From Deltaproteobacteria bacterium (GTDB lineage Bacteria > UBA10199 > SBBF01): DNA of 6,176 bases. Under the pieces are notes generated by a model. That model was given only the letters and a program-made list of their open reading frames with translations, was not told the origin of the DNA and did not search any database. Shown piece by piece: positions 6,160 through 6,176 of the stretch. The stretch covers positions 1 to 6,176 of the forward strand of contig JACQOY010000019.1 of NCBI GenBank assembly GCA_016207765.1. The letters run 5' to 3'. Positions within the stretch are counted from its first letter, which is position 1; each line of letters opens with the position of its first letter. The translations under genes were made by a program, and so were the position numbers.

Positions 6160-6176
6160 TAATTTCAGTAAGTTAA
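6160..6176. other. Short downstream tail, nothing identifiable
   Basis: Seventeen AT-rich bases follow the second stop codon. There is no hairpin-plus-T-run terminator in what is visible, so whether the transcript continues into a further gene cannot be told. Confidence 0.5.

Noticed and set aside
6155..6160. TATAAT at the end of the small gene
   Set aside because: It overlaps the stop codon, has no TG extension or -35 box at proper spacing, and the window ends before any downstream gene can be seen.

Overview
The window is almost entirely one operon-like unit on the + strand. A giant gene (68-5683, 1871 codons) is followed 8 bases later by a small gene (5692-6159, 155 codons). Only 67 bases of upstream leader and 17 bases of downstream sequence lie outside these two genes. 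I see no rRNA, tRNA, CRISPR array, insertion sequence or transposase. Organism: base composition is moderately GC-rich, Shine-Dalgarno sites are clear, and the promoter is sigma70-like. This indicates a bacterium. The mosaic architecture, without a Sec signal, recalls giant proteins of uncultured Deltaproteobacteria/Bdellovibrionota-like lineages, but that taxonomic guess is weak.

Layout of the giant protein, as read from its translation: (1) a canonical EF-hand calcium loop (residues 35-46) and a degenerate second one (151-162) in a helical N-terminal part reaching to about residue 440; (2) a Gly/Ala-rich hydrophobic region (about 442-636) able to form membrane or glycine-zipper helices; (3) a beta-rich middle with an SH3-like module (about 653-701), a degenerate FHA-like domain (about 777-872) and further beta modules (about 907-1022); (4) a transglutaminase-like/papain-fold domain with a complete Cys1127-His1158-Asp1174 triad; (5) a Pro-rich linker, another beta module, coiled coil, Gly/Pro linker, helices and an acidic linker with a short tandem repeat (about 1186-1670); (6) a C-terminal domain with the signature of the pol-beta nucleotidyltransferase superfamily (GSR at 1741-1743, D1759-x-D1761, and candidate third acid D1790).

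Interpretation (inference): a long multidomain carrier, a hydrophobic region, a cysteine-peptidase-like domain, a C-terminal enzymatic tip and a small acidic protein encoded immediately downstream together match the logic of polymorphic toxin-immunity loci. The nucleotidyltransferase would be the toxic tip. The transglutaminase-like domain would be a processing protease or a second effector activity. The 155-residue protein would be the cognate immunity protein. I recognise no named family for the whole giant protein or for the small protein, so I assign no gene symbols. An extended -10 promoter just upstream of the giant gene and the tight gene spacing suggest a single transcript with coupled translation.
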